Below, in pieces: positions 54,641 to 63,389 of a stretch of DNA of 64,000 bases. The notes below the pieces were generated by a model. It did not search any database. It worked only from the letters and a program-made list of their open reading frames with translations, and was not told where the DNA came from. Source of the stretch: Rhizobium altiplani (GTDB lineage Bacteria; Pseudomonadota; Alphaproteobacteria; Rhizobiales; Rhizobiaceae); assembly GCF_001542405.1 (NCBI RefSeq), contig NZ_LNCD01000106.1, forward strand, positions 62,001 through 126,000, in the 5' to 3' direction. Positions within the stretch are counted from its first letter, which is position 1. Every line of letters starts with the position of its first letter. A program made the position numbers and the translations under genes.

Positions 54641-55534
54641 ATGAGCACTGTTTCAACATCCGTGGCTACGGCCACGCCCATGATAAACCGCGACAGGATC
54701 GTAGACTGGCTCGGCATCGCGCCCTTCATGATCTTTGCCGCGATGTTCCTGATCATACCGACGCTTTATCTGGTCGCAGGCGCATTCCTGACCCCGGAAG
54801 GCGAACTCACCCTCAAGAACATTTCCGACCTGTTCACGCCGTCGATCCTTAGCGCCTACTGGGTCAGTATAAAGGTGTCGGTGGTTTCAGCCCTCGGTGG
54901 CGCGGTGATCGGCTCCCTTCTCGCCTGGGCTGTCGTGCTCGGCGGACTCCCGACCTGGGTTCGTTCGGGCCTCCTGACCTTTTCCGGTGTTGCCTCGAAT
55001 TTCGCGGGCGTACCGCTCGCCTTCGCTTTTCTCGCCACGCTCGGACGCACCGGTCTCGTGACCGTCTTGATGCGTGATTGGCTGGGCTTCAATCTCTATT
55101 CCACCGGTTTCAACCTCTTGAGCTTCTTCGGGCTCACGCTCACCTACATGTACTTCCAGATCCCGCTGATGGTGCTGATCCTGACGCCGGCGCTCGACGG
55201 GATGAAGAAGGAGTGGAAGGAAGCCGCGCTCATTCTCGGCGCCACCAACGGCCAATACTGGCGCATGGTCGCTTTCCCGATCCTCTGGCCGAGCCTCATG
55301 GGCACGACGCTGCTTCTCTTTGCGAACGCCTTCGGCGCTATCGCCACCGCCTACGCCTTGACGGGTAGCTCGCTCAACATCGTGCCGATCCTGCTCTACG
55401 CGCAGATCCGCGGCGACGTGCTTCATAACGCCAACCTCGGCTATGCGCTGGCACTCGGCATGATCGTCATCACCGGCCTGTCCAACCTCCTTTACATCCT
55501 GCTGCGCATGCGCGCTGAACGGTGGCAAAAATGA
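54641..55534 (+). CDS. ABC transporter permease 1
   Basis: 297 residues with about six membrane segments, from ATG 54641 (MSTVSTS). The binding-protein-dependent transport motif appears as EAALILGATNGQYWRMVAFPI near the C-terminus, and FSGVASNFAGVPLAFAF in the middle. Its stop overlaps the next start by 4 bases (ATGA). Pairs with permease 2 to form the membrane channel of this importer. Confidence 0.9.
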   Translation: MSTVSTSVATATPMINRDRIVDWLGIAPFMIFAAMFLIIPTLYLVAGAFLTPEGELTLKNISDLFTPSILSAYWVSIKVSVVSALGGAVIGSLLAWAVVLGGLPTWVRSGLLTFSGVASNFAGVPLAFAFLATLGRTGLVTVLMRDWLGFNLYSTGFNLLSFFGLTLTYMYFQIPLMVLILTPALDGMKKEWKEAALILGATNGQYWRMVAFPILWPSLMGTTLLLFANAFGAIATAYALTGSSLNIVPILLYAQIRGDVLHNANLGYALALGMIVITGLSNLLYILLRMRAERWQK

Positions 55535-56319
55535 AGACTTCACGCCTTGGAGCCTGGATATCGATCGGATTTGGCGCGATCTATTTCGTCCTGCCGCTCA
55601 TCGCCACCGTCGAATTTTCGCTGCGCATGCGGCGCGGCGCATACAGTTTTGACGCCTATGCCTCGGTTTTCTCCGAGGCGCAGTTCCGCGAGACCTTCGG
55701 TTATTCGATGCTGATGGCGCTTCTGACGATCGTCTTCGGCATGCTGCTCGTCGTGCCTACGGCGTATTGGGTGCGCCTGCGCCTGCCGCAGATCCGTCCG
55801 ATTGTCGAGTTCATCACGCTGCTGCCGCTCGTCATCCCGGCAATCGTGATCGTCTTCGGTTATCTCAGAATGTACAACTCGTCCTCGATCCTGCCGCTGA
55901 CTGGATCGACCACGGGCACGAACATCCTGCTCGTCCTTTCATACATAACGCTGTCCCTGCCCTACATGTACCGCGCCGTCGACACCGCAATGCGTGCCAT
56001 CGATGTCCGCACCTTGACGGAAGCTGCGGAAAGCCTTGGCGCCGGCTGGGCGACGATCTTGTTCAAGTGCATTTTCCCGAACGTCATGAGCGGTGTACTC
56101 TCGGGCGCTTTCATCACGCTCGCGATCGTCATGGGCGAATTCACCATGGCGGCGCTCCTCAATCGCCCAGCCTTCGGGCCTTACCTGCAGCTGGTTGGCG
56201 CCAACCGCGCCTACGAGCCGTCGGCCCTGGCGGTCATCGCCTTCTCGATTACCTGGCTCAGCATGGGCCTGTTGCAACTTGTCTCCCGCTTCCACAAAGC
56301 CGCTCCGGCTAAGTCGTAA
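55531..56319 (+). CDS. ABC transporter permease 2
   Basis: 262 residues, six membrane segments, from ATG 55531, coupled to permease 1 by ATGA. EAAESLGAGWATILFKCIFP is the loop that contacts the ATPase. FAF-like segments in the first half (LPLIATVEFSL) are consistent with a spermidine/ferric-type inner-membrane component. The ATPase gene follows after 14 bases. Confidence 0.9.
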   Translation: MKTSRLGAWISIGFGAIYFVLPLIATVEFSLRMRRGAYSFDAYASVFSEAQFRETFGYSMLMALLTIVFGMLLVVPTAYWVRLRLPQIRPIVEFITLLPLVIPAIVIVFGYLRMYNSSSILPLTGSTTGTNILLVLSYITLSLPYMYRAVDTAMRAIDVRTLTEAAESLGAGWATILFKCIFPNVMSGVLSGAFITLAIVMGEFTMAALLNRPAFGPYLQLVGANRAYEPSALAVIAFSITWLSMGLLQLVSRFHKAAPAKS

Positions 56320-56333
56320 GGTATCTGGTTTTC

Positions 56334-57395
56334 ATGGCCTTTCTCGAACTCGCAAACCTCAAGAAATCCTTCGGCAACACGCAGGTCGTGCATGACTTCA
56401 ACATGCAGATCGAGAAGGGTGAATTCATCTCTTTCCTTGGCCCGTCGGGCTGCGGCAAGACGACTGTCCTGCGCATGATCGCGGGCTTCGAAACGCCCTC
56501 CGCCGGCCGCATCGCCATCGGCGGCAAGGAGCAAAACAATCTGAAGCCGAACAAGCGCAACATCGGCATGGTCTTCCAGGCCTACGCGCTGTTTCCCAAC
56601 ATGACCGTGCACGACAATGTTGCCTTCGGCCTTAAGGTCGCCGGCACGCAGCCTTCGGAGATTGACGCTCGCGTCAAGGAAATGCTCGGGCTGATCAAGC
56701 TCGACCACCTCGCGGATCGCTATCCCTATCAGCTCTCCGGCGGCCAGCAGCAGCGCGTGGCGCTTGCCCGCGCGCTGGCAGTCCGGCCGCAGGTCCTGTT
56801 GCTCGACGAGCCGCTGTCTGCCCTCGACGCCAAGATCCGCGTGTCGCTGCGCGAGGAAATCCGCGCCATCCAGCAGAAACTTGGCATTACCACCGTCTTC
56901 GTGACGCACGACCAGGAAGAAGCCCTCTCGATCTCCGACCGCATCGTCGTCATGAACGCCGGTCGCGCCGACCAAATCGGAACGCCGTTCGAAATCTACA
57001 ACACGCCGGCTACGCGCTTCGTCGCTTCCTTCGTCGGCACGCTCAACATGATCGAGGCGAAGGTTGTCGACCCCTCGGCCAACCGTATCCAGATCGGTGA
57101 CCAGGGCGTGACGCTGAAGCAGTCCGTCGCCGCCTTCAAGGCGGGTGATACGGTCTCGCTGGCCCTGCGTCCGGAGGCAGGATCGCTGGCCGAGAGCGCG
57201 CCATGCGACACGAAGCTGACCGGTCAGGTCGTATCCGCCCACTTCCTTGGTTCTGTCATCCGCACGCGCATGAACGTCGGCGGCAATGTCATTTCCTTCG
57301 ACATGTTCAACAGCCCGGGCGTAATCCCGCCAGCGGCTGGCGAGACCGTCACGCTTCGCTTCATGGCAGCCGACCTCCTTGTCATCCGCGATTGA
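56334..57395 (+). CDS. ABC transporter ATP-binding protein (PotA/FbpC type)
   Basis: 353 residues. Walker A GPSGCGKT at 36-43, signature LSGGQ at 134-138, Walker B LLLDEPLSALD near 155-165. A C-terminal TOBE domain (after about 240) is typical of the polyamine, ferric and sulfate importer ATPases. Completes the four-gene importer begun at 53462. Confidence 0.93.
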   Translation: MAFLELANLKKSFGNTQVVHDFNMQIEKGEFISFLGPSGCGKTTVLRMIAGFETPSAGRIAIGGKEQNNLKPNKRNIGMVFQAYALFPNMTVHDNVAFGLKVAGTQPSEIDARVKEMLGLIKLDHLADRYPYQLSGGQQQRVALARALAVRPQVLLLDEPLSALDAKIRVSLREEIRAIQQKLGITTVFVTHDQEEALSISDRIVVMNAGRADQIGTPFEIYNTPATRFVASFVGTLNMIEAKVVDPSANRIQIGDQGVTLKQSVAAFKAGDTVSLALRPEAGSLAESAPCDTKLTGQVVSAHFLGSVIRTRMNVGGNVISFDMFNSPGVIPPAAGETVTLRFMAADLLVIRD

Positions 57396-57544
57396 TCGCG
57401 GCAGCGCCACACTCACGTTTGCGGCTTTGCCACACTTTCCTCCGCATTTCCGGCGCCCCACTCTACGGCGCCGGAAATTGCTTGAAAGTGCGACCTCGAT
57501 GCGCAACGACGGCTGAAGCGTTTTTATTCAGCAAAGTCAGCATC

Positions 57545-58879
57545 ATGTCCCCTACCACAACAGCTGTACCGCCCCGCCGCCTCACCTCGCAGGATTTCCG
57601 CACCCTTGGCCTCTCGGCCCTCGGCGGTGCGCTTGAGTTCTACGACTTCATCATCTTCGTCTTCTTCGCGGCGGTAATCGGCAAGCTGTTCTTTCCGCCC
57701 GATATGCCGGAGTGGCTGGTGACCATCCAGACCTTCGGGATCTTTGCCGCCGGCTATCTGGTTCGCCCGCTCGGTGGCATCGTCCTCGCCCATTTCGGCG
57801 ACCTCTTTGGCCGCAAGCGCGTTTTTGCTTTCTCGATCCTGCTGATGGCGCTCTCAACGCTCGGCATGGCGGCGATGCCGACCTATGCTACCATCGGCGT
57901 TGCCGCTCCAATCCTCCTTGTGCTCATGCGCATTCTGCAAGGCGCGGCGATCGGCGGTGAAGTTCCCGGCGCCTGGACCTTCGTGGCCGAACACGTCCCC
58001 TTCCGCCGCGTCGGCTTTGCCTGCGGCTTCCTCTGCTCCGGCCTGACCCTCGGCATCCTGCTCGGATCCTTCATCGCGACGATCATCAACTCCGTCTTCA
58101 CGCAAGATGATGTCGCCGCCTATGCATGGCGCATCCCGTTCTTCCTCGGCGGCATCTTCGGCCTCGTTGCCGTCTACCTCCGCCGCTGGCTGCAGGAGAC
58201 GCCCGTCTTCGCAGAAATGAAACAGGCCCGCTCGCTTGCGCCGGAACTGCCGCTGAAGGCCGTGCTGCGCGACTACCCGCGTGGCGTCATCATCTCCATG
58301 CTGCTGACTTGGATCCTGTCGGCCGGCATCGTCGTGACGACACTGATGACGGCAACCTTCCTGCAGAAGCTCTATGGCTACACCGCGCAGCAGTCGCTTG
58401 CCGCCACCAGTTTCGGCACGCTGTTCCTGATCTTCGGAACTGCCGCCGCCGGCGCGATCGTCGATCGCGTTGGCTCAGGCCGCTTCTTCGTTGTCTCAAG
58501 TATCTTCTTTGGTGCTGCGACCTTCGCGTTCTACAGTTATGCCGCCGTTTCGCTGACCGTTCTTTTCGTGCTCTATGCGATCATGGGGCTATCGGTCGGT
58601 ATGGTTGGAGCTGTGCCCTACGTAATGGTCCGCGCCTTCCCGGCCCGCGTTCGCTTTAGCGGCCTCTCCTTCTCCTACAACGTCTCCTACGCGATTTTCG
58701 GCGGCCTGACGCCTCTTGCAGTCGCATCGCTGCTGCCAATCAATCCGATGGCTCATGCCTACTACCTGCTCTTCATCGCCGCCCTCGCCTTCGTGCTAGG
58801 GCTCTATCTGATCGCCAAGGGAGACAGCGTCGAGGCAGACGTCGGCATCGAGGAACTCACCGAGCGCCTCGCCGCCTAG
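57545..58879 (+). CDS. MFS transporter, MHS type
   Basis: 444 residues, about 12 membrane segments, from ATG 57545 (MSPTTTA). GGALEFYDFIIFVFFAAV and AHFGDLFGRKRVF are MHS signatures; ARVRFSGLSFSYNVSYA lies in the C-half. Related in family, not sequence detail, to the other MHS transporter at 942. Separated by 149 bases from the ABC ATPase; the frame is open upstream but without a ribosome site. Substrate unknown, likely an organic acid or betaine. Confidence 0.87.
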   Translation: MSPTTTAVPPRRLTSQDFRTLGLSALGGALEFYDFIIFVFFAAVIGKLFFPPDMPEWLVTIQTFGIFAAGYLVRPLGGIVLAHFGDLFGRKRVFAFSILLMALSTLGMAAMPTYATIGVAAPILLVLMRILQGAAIGGEVPGAWTFVAEHVPFRRVGFACGFLCSGLTLGILLGSFIATIINSVFTQDDVAAYAWRIPFFLGGIFGLVAVYLRRWLQETPVFAEMKQARSLAPELPLKAVLRDYPRGVIISMLLTWILSAGIVVTTLMTATFLQKLYGYTAQQSLAATSFGTLFLIFGTAAAGAIVDRVGSGRFFVVSSIFFGAATFAFYSYAAVSLTVLFVLYAIMGLSVGMVGAVPYVMVRAFPARVRFSGLSFSYNVSYAIFGGLTPLAVASLLPINPMAHAYYLLFIAALAFVLGLYLIAKGDSVEADVGIEELTERLAA

Positions 58880-58930
58880 CTATCGGAGGCGTGTGGCCGC
58901 CGTCCGGCTTTGCTTCAAAGGAATGCTTCA

Positions 58931-59236
58931 ATGATTATCTGCTATCTGCGTTACACGATCGACCCACACAAGGTGGCCGAATTCGAGGAGTATGCGCGCC
59001 TCTGGATTCCGATCGTCAATCGAATGGGAGGCACGCATCACGGCTATTTCCTGCCGTCCGAGGGCGCGAACAACATTGCCATTGCGCTGTTTTCGTTTCC
59101 GAGCCTCGCGGCCTACGAAGACTATCGCACGCGCATGGCAAGCGAACCCGAATGCCAGGCCGCGTTCGATCTCGACAAACGAAATCGCAGCATCATCAGC
59201 TACGAGCGCAGTTTCATGCGCCCTGTCCTTGGCTGA
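58931..59236 (+). CDS. NIPSNAP-family protein
   Basis: 101 residues from ATG 58931, with AAGGA 9 bases upstream. Small dimeric alpha/beta-barrel fold: MIICYLRYTIDPHKVAEFEEYA and HHGYFLPSEGANNIAIALFSF match NIPSNAP. No active site is defined for the family. It lies 51 bases after the MFS gene on the same strand and may be co-transcribed. Confidence 0.82.
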   Translation: MIICYLRYTIDPHKVAEFEEYARLWIPIVNRMGGTHHGYFLPSEGANNIAIALFSFPSLAAYEDYRTRMASEPECQAAFDLDKRNRSIISYERSFMRPVLG

Positions 59237-59248
59237 TCGATAGAAATG

Positions 59249-59292
59249 GAAAGCCCCGCTCTATGGCGGGCCCGCTCTATGGCGGGGCTTTC
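59249..59292. terminator. Terminator hairpin containing a 16-bp tandem duplication
   Basis: Outer stem GAAAGCCCCGC (59249-59259) pairs with 59282-59292. Inside, CCCGCTCTATGGCGGG occurs twice in tandem (59255-59270 and 59271-59286), each able to fold alone. Lies between the convergent NIPSNAP and ABC genes. Confidence 0.75.
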
Positions 59293-59308
59293 AGTTTGAA
59301 GTCGGGCT

Positions 59309-60310
59309 CTAGCGGATTGCCTTGTCATTGGCATCGAACCGATGCATGTGGGCCATGTCCGGCGTCGCATAGACGATCTCGTCGGGCTCGTACTGATGCT
59401 CACCGAAAAGGCGCGCGGTGATCAGGCCGCACTGCTCGGATTCGAGATAGATGATCGTGTCCGCGCCGAGATGTTCGACGTGGACGACCTTCGCCCGCCA
59501 CGTGCCCTGCTCGCGCGAAAGGGTCAGATGCTCCGGGCGCACGCCGACGGTCTTTGCGCCGGCGTCTCCAACCTTGTCTCCAGGAATAAAGTTCATCATC
59601 GGCGAACCGATGAAGCCGGCAACGAAGGTGTTTGCAGGGCGGTTGTAGAGCTCCATCGGCGAACCGACCTGCTCGACCGCACCTGCATTCAGCACCACGA
59701 TCTTGTCGGCAAGCGTCATCGCCTCGACCTGGTCGTGGGTGACATAGATCATCGTTGCCTTGAGGCTGCGGTGCAGACGCGCGATCTCAAGACGCGTCTG
59801 AACGCGCAAGGCTGCGTCGAGGTTAGACAGCGGCTCGTCGAAGAGGAAGAGCGCCGGCTCGCGCACGATCGCGCGGCCAATGGCGACGCGCTGGCGCTGA
59901 CCACCGGAAAGCTCCGCCGGGCGCCGCGCCAGATAGGGCTCGAGCGACAGCATCGACGATGCCTTGGTGACCCGCTTGTCGATCTCATTTTTCGGCGTGC
60001 CGGCCTGCTTCAAGCCGAGGCCCATGTTGTCCTTGACCGTCAGGTGCGGGTAGAGCGCATAGGATTGGAACACCATCGCGATGCCACGGTTGGCGGGAGG
60101 CGTCAGCGTCTCTTCCTTGCCATTGATGAAAACGGCGCCCGAGGTGACATCCTCCAATCCCGCAATGCTGCGCAGGAGGGTTGACTTGCCGCAGCCCGAA
60201 GGTCCGACAAAAATGACGAACTCGCCGTCCTTGACCTCTAGGTCGATGCCCTTCAGCACCTCATGCGTGCCGTAGGTCTTGCGGATGGATTTGAGTTGAA
60301 GCGATCCCAC
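59309..60310 (-). CDS. Sugar ABC transporter ATP-binding protein (UgpC/MsmK type)
   Basis: 333 residues. Walker A GPSGCGKST, signature LSGGQRQRVA and Walker B FDEPLSNLDAALRV are all present. The C-terminal TOBE region has VGVRPEHL. Typical of ATPases shared by trehalose, maltose and glycerol-phosphate importers. The start is GTG 60310 (MGSLQLKS), with AAGGA upstream. Last gene of the minus-strand sugar importer operon. Confidence 0.93.
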   Translation of the reverse strand: MGSLQLKSIRKTYGTHEVLKGIDLEVKDGEFVIFVGPSGCGKSTLLRSIAGLEDVTSGAVFINGKEETLTPPANRGIAMVFQSYALYPHLTVKDNMGLGLKQAGTPKNEIDKRVTKASSMLSLEPYLARRPAELSGGQRQRVAIGRAIVREPALFLFDEPLSNLDAALRVQTRLEIARLHRSLKATMIYVTHDQVEAMTLADKIVVLNAGAVEQVGSPMELYNRPANTFVAGFIGSPMMNFIPGDKVGDAGAKTVGVRPEHLTLSREQGTWRAKVVHVEHLGADTIIYLESEQCGLITARLFGEHQYEPDEIVYATPDMAHMHRFDANDKAIR

Positions 60311-60322
60311 TAGTCGTAATCC

Positions 60323-61405
60323 TTACAGTTTGACCGGCTCTTGGAGCTTGACGGCTTGGCCGGTACGCACGCTTTCGTCGGCGGCGAGGCAGATGCGCAG
60401 CGAAGCGACGGCGTCTGCCATGTGGCGGTTAAGGTCGATATCCTCGCGAATGGCCTTCAGCATGAAGGCCTGCTCGCGGTCGCAGAGTTCCTGATGGCCT
60501 GGTTCTCCCGCCATCGTTATGTCCTGGTCCGGCCGTATGAACTTGCCGTCGGTTCCTGTCTCCGCCGTGTGCAGGCGAATGACCGAAGTCTTGGTGTGAG
60601 CGTCGATATCGTCGGACTTGGCGTTCGGATCCATCACGATCGAGACCGATCCCTTCGGCGACATGATGTCCTTCACGAAAAACGCCGTCTCGGAGATCAT
60701 CGGGCCCCAGCCGGCCTCGTACCAGCCGACTGAACCATCCTCGAAAAGCACCTGGAGCTGGCCGTAATTATACATATCGGGCGCGATTTCGTCCGATAGA
60801 CGCAGTCCCATGCCGCGCACTTCCACCGGTTTAGCGTCCGTGATCTGGCACATGACGTCGACATAATGCACACCGCAATCGACGATCGGAGAGGTCGTCT
60901 GCATCAACGACTTATGTGTTTCCCAGGTCAGACCGCTGGACTGCTGATTGAGATTCATGCGGAACACATACGGCCCACCGAGCTTGCGCGCCTCTTCGAT
61001 CAGCCGCATCCAGGATGGATGGTGGCGAAGGATATAGCCGATCACCAATTTCCGGCCGGCCTTCTTCGCCGCCACCACGACGCGCTCCGCATCCGCAACG
61101 GTTGTTGCGAGCGGCTTCTCGACGAAAACGTCGCAACCAGCCTCGAAGGCAGCGACCGCATAGTCCGCATGCGTGTCCGAATAGGTGCAGACCGCACAGA
61201 GATCCGGCGTCAATTCGGCAAGGGCTGCCTTGAAATCCGAATAGATCTTGTAGCCCCGTAGTTCCTCCGGCAGATCAGGCGTCGAGCGATTGACCAGCCC
61301 GACAATCTCGAAACCCGGATTGTTGTGATAGGCCAGTGCATGGCTGCGTCCCATGTTGCCGAGGCCGGCAACGAGAACGCGGATTGGCTTGTCGGACGAA
61401 CTCAC
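60323..61405 (-). CDS. Gfo/Idh/MocA-family oxidoreductase
   Basis: 360 residues. The N-terminal NAD(P)-binding fold starts IRVLVAGLGNMG (8-19), CTYSDTHADY and DVFVEKPLATT follow. These are hallmarks of sugar and inositol dehydrogenases. Start GTG 61405 overlaps the upstream permease stop (GTGA) and has GGGAG before it. Because it sits inside an ABC sugar importer operon, it probably oxidises the imported sugar or inositol derivative. Confidence 0.9.
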   Translation of the reverse strand: MSSSDKPIRVLVAGLGNMGRSHALAYHNNPGFEIVGLVNRSTPDLPEELRGYKIYSDFKAALAELTPDLCAVCTYSDTHADYAVAAFEAGCDVFVEKPLATTVADAERVVVAAKKAGRKLVIGYILRHHPSWMRLIEEARKLGGPYVFRMNLNQQSSGLTWETHKSLMQTTSPIVDCGVHYVDVMCQITDAKPVEVRGMGLRLSDEIAPDMYNYGQLQVLFEDGSVGWYEAGWGPMISETAFFVKDIMSPKGSVSIVMDPNAKSDDIDAHTKTSVIRLHTAETGTDGKFIRPDQDITMAGEPGHQELCDREQAFMLKAIREDIDLNRHMADAVASLRICLAADESVRTGQAVKLQEPVKL

Positions 61406-62244
61406 TTGACCGCTCCCGAAGTAATGCCGCGGATGAGCTGCCGCGAGAAGATGACGTAGAGAACGAGGATCGGCAGGATCGCCAGCGAAAGCGCGGCAAG
61501 CACGGCGTTCCAATTGGTCACGAACTGCCCGATGAAGATCTGCGACCCGAGGGTGACGGTCTTCGTCGCCTCAGCGGGCGCCAGGATCAGCGGAAACCAG
61601 AGGTCGTTCCAGATCGGGATCATCGTGAAGACGGCGACCGTGGCCATGGCCGGGCGCACCAGCGGAATGACGAGCCGGAAGAAGATCGCATATTCCGACA
61701 GTCCGTCGATGCGGCCTGCATTCTTGAGGTCATCCGAGACGGTACGCATGAATTCCGACAGGATGAAGATTGCCAGCGGAATCCCCTGCGCCGTATAGAC
61801 GAGGATCAGCGCCGTCAGCGTATTCACGAGACCGGCGGCCACCATGCCCTGCAGGATCGCGACCGTACCAAGGCGGATCGGGATCATGATGCCGATCGCC
61901 ATATAGAGGCCGGTCAACGTGTTGCCGCGGAAACGGTATTCGGAGAGCGCGAAGGCGGCCATCGCGCCGAAGAGCAATACCAGCGCGATCGAAACGATGG
62001 TGACGATGAAGCTGTTCTGGAAGTAGGTGGCGAAGTCACCCTGCCCCAGCACCGTTCGATAACCGACAAGACTGAACGTCGAGGGCGTCGGCACCTGCAT
62101 CGGCGAGCGGAAGATCGCGTTACGGTCCTTGAACGAGTTGATGATCGTCAGGAACACCGGAAAGATGGCAACCAGCGTATAGCCGATGAGCGCCAGGTGG
62201 ACGAAGCCGGTGCGGATGGGGGATGTGCGTGCTCTGTTCGACAT
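61402..62244 (-). CDS. Sugar ABC transporter permease (MalG/UgpE type)
   Basis: 280 residues with six membrane segments, from ATG 62244 with GAGGAG upstream. The C-terminal EAA loop (KNAGRIDGLSEYAIFFRLVIP) contacts the ATPase. Partner of the permease at 62255, 10 bases away. GTGA-coupled to the dehydrogenase gene downstream. Confidence 0.93.
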   Translation of the reverse strand: MSNRARTSPIRTGFVHLALIGYTLVAIFPVFLTIINSFKDRNAIFRSPMQVPTPSTFSLVGYRTVLGQGDFATYFQNSFIVTIVSIALVLLFGAMAAFALSEYRFRGNTLTGLYMAIGIMIPIRLGTVAILQGMVAAGLVNTLTALILVYTAQGIPLAIFILSEFMRTVSDDLKNAGRIDGLSEYAIFFRLVIPLVRPAMATVAVFTMIPIWNDLWFPLILAPAEATKTVTLGSQIFIGQFVTNWNAVLAALSLAILPILVLYVIFSRQLIRGITSGAVK

Positions 62245-62254
62245 GGCACACTCC

Positions 62255-63202
62255 TCAGAACTGGTACCGGCGCATGCGCCGCTGGATGGCAAAAAGGTAG
62301 AACGACACGCCGGCGAGGATGATCAGGAACATCACCGTCGCGATCGTGGCGCCCATCGAGCGGTCGCCGAGCTGCAGCTGGAAACCGAAGAAGGTGCGGT
62401 AGAGGAGCGTACCCAGGATGTCGGTGGACATGTCAGGCCCGGCAAGTGCGCCCTGCACGGTGTAGATCAGGTCGAAGGCGTTGAAGTTGCCGACAAAAGT
62501 CAGGATCGAGATGATGCCTATGGCGGGCAGGATGAGCGGTAGCTTGATCTTCCAGAACTGAGCCCAGCCGGTGATGCCGTCGCATTCGGCAGCTTCGATC
62601 ACCTCTTCCGGGATACTGAGCAGCGCAGCGTAAATCAGCATCATCGGAATGCCGATGTACTGCCAATTCGAGATCAGCGACACGGCAATCAGCGCCGACC
62701 CGGACTGCCCTAGCCACGGCGCGAACAGGCTCTTCATGCCGACAAGGCTCATCAGCCACGGGGCAACGCCCCAGATCGGCGAAAGGATGAGCTTCCAAAT
62801 GAAGCCGACGATCACGAAGGAAAGCAGCGTCGGCAGGAAGATTGCGGTGCGGTAGAACGCGACGAACCGCAGCCGTGGCGTCGACAGCAGCGCCGCCAGC
62901 GCGATGCCGATCGGGTTCTGCACGCACATGTGAATGACGAAGAATATGAAGTTGTTGACCAGCGCGTTCCAGAAGTCGTGTGCCCAGCGCGCATCGCCAA
63001 ACAACACCTTGTAGTTCGCGAGCCCGACGAAGACAGGCGCACCGTCGACAGTGTTGTAGAACGAAAGCCTCAGCGTTTCGATCAGCGGCAGGATCATGAT
63101 CGCCGAATAAACGACAAATGCCGGGAAGAGAAAGACGCCGACGTGCCAGCGCACAGGGCGCTTGATGGGAACAACATCGACAGCGGATTCGGCTACGCTC
63201 AT
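62255..63202 (-). CDS. Sugar ABC transporter permease (MalF/UgpA type)
   Basis: 315 residues with about six to seven membrane segments, from ATG 63202 (MSVAESAVD). EAAECDGITGWAQFWKIKLP is the coupling loop. WHVGVFLFPAFVVYSAIMIL begins the first membrane segment. First permease of the sugar importer; separated from the binding protein gene by about 190 bases containing a stable hairpin. Confidence 0.93.
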   Translation of the reverse strand: MSVAESAVDVVPIKRPVRWHVGVFLFPAFVVYSAIMILPLIETLRLSFYNTVDGAPVFVGLANYKVLFGDARWAHDFWNALVNNFIFFVIHMCVQNPIGIALAALLSTPRLRFVAFYRTAIFLPTLLSFVIVGFIWKLILSPIWGVAPWLMSLVGMKSLFAPWLGQSGSALIAVSLISNWQYIGIPMMLIYAALLSIPEEVIEAAECDGITGWAQFWKIKLPLILPAIGIISILTFVGNFNAFDLIYTVQGALAGPDMSTDILGTLLYRTFFGFQLQLGDRSMGATIATVMFLIILAGVSFYLFAIQRRMRRYQF

Positions 63203-63284
63203 GGCTTTTGCCTGTTCTTCTTAGCTGCACCTATGGCGCAGCGCGTCTGACACAACGGGCAGAACGCCCTTTCCCTCTAGTCAT

Positions 63285-63319
63285 CTCCCCGCCCTTCGGC
63301 TTTCGAAGGCGGCGGGGAG
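63285..63319. terminator. Stable hairpin between binding protein and permease genes
   Basis: Arms CTCCCCGCC and GGCGGGGAG with further pairing inside span 63285-63319. No U-run follows on the minus strand, so it is more likely to stabilise the upstream binding-protein transcript than to terminate. Confidence 0.6.
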
Positions 63320-63389
63320 AAAAAGAGCGGATACGAAATTGGCTTTGAGCCGGAATGAGGGACGGCTAACGCCGCCCCTCACATCTCAA

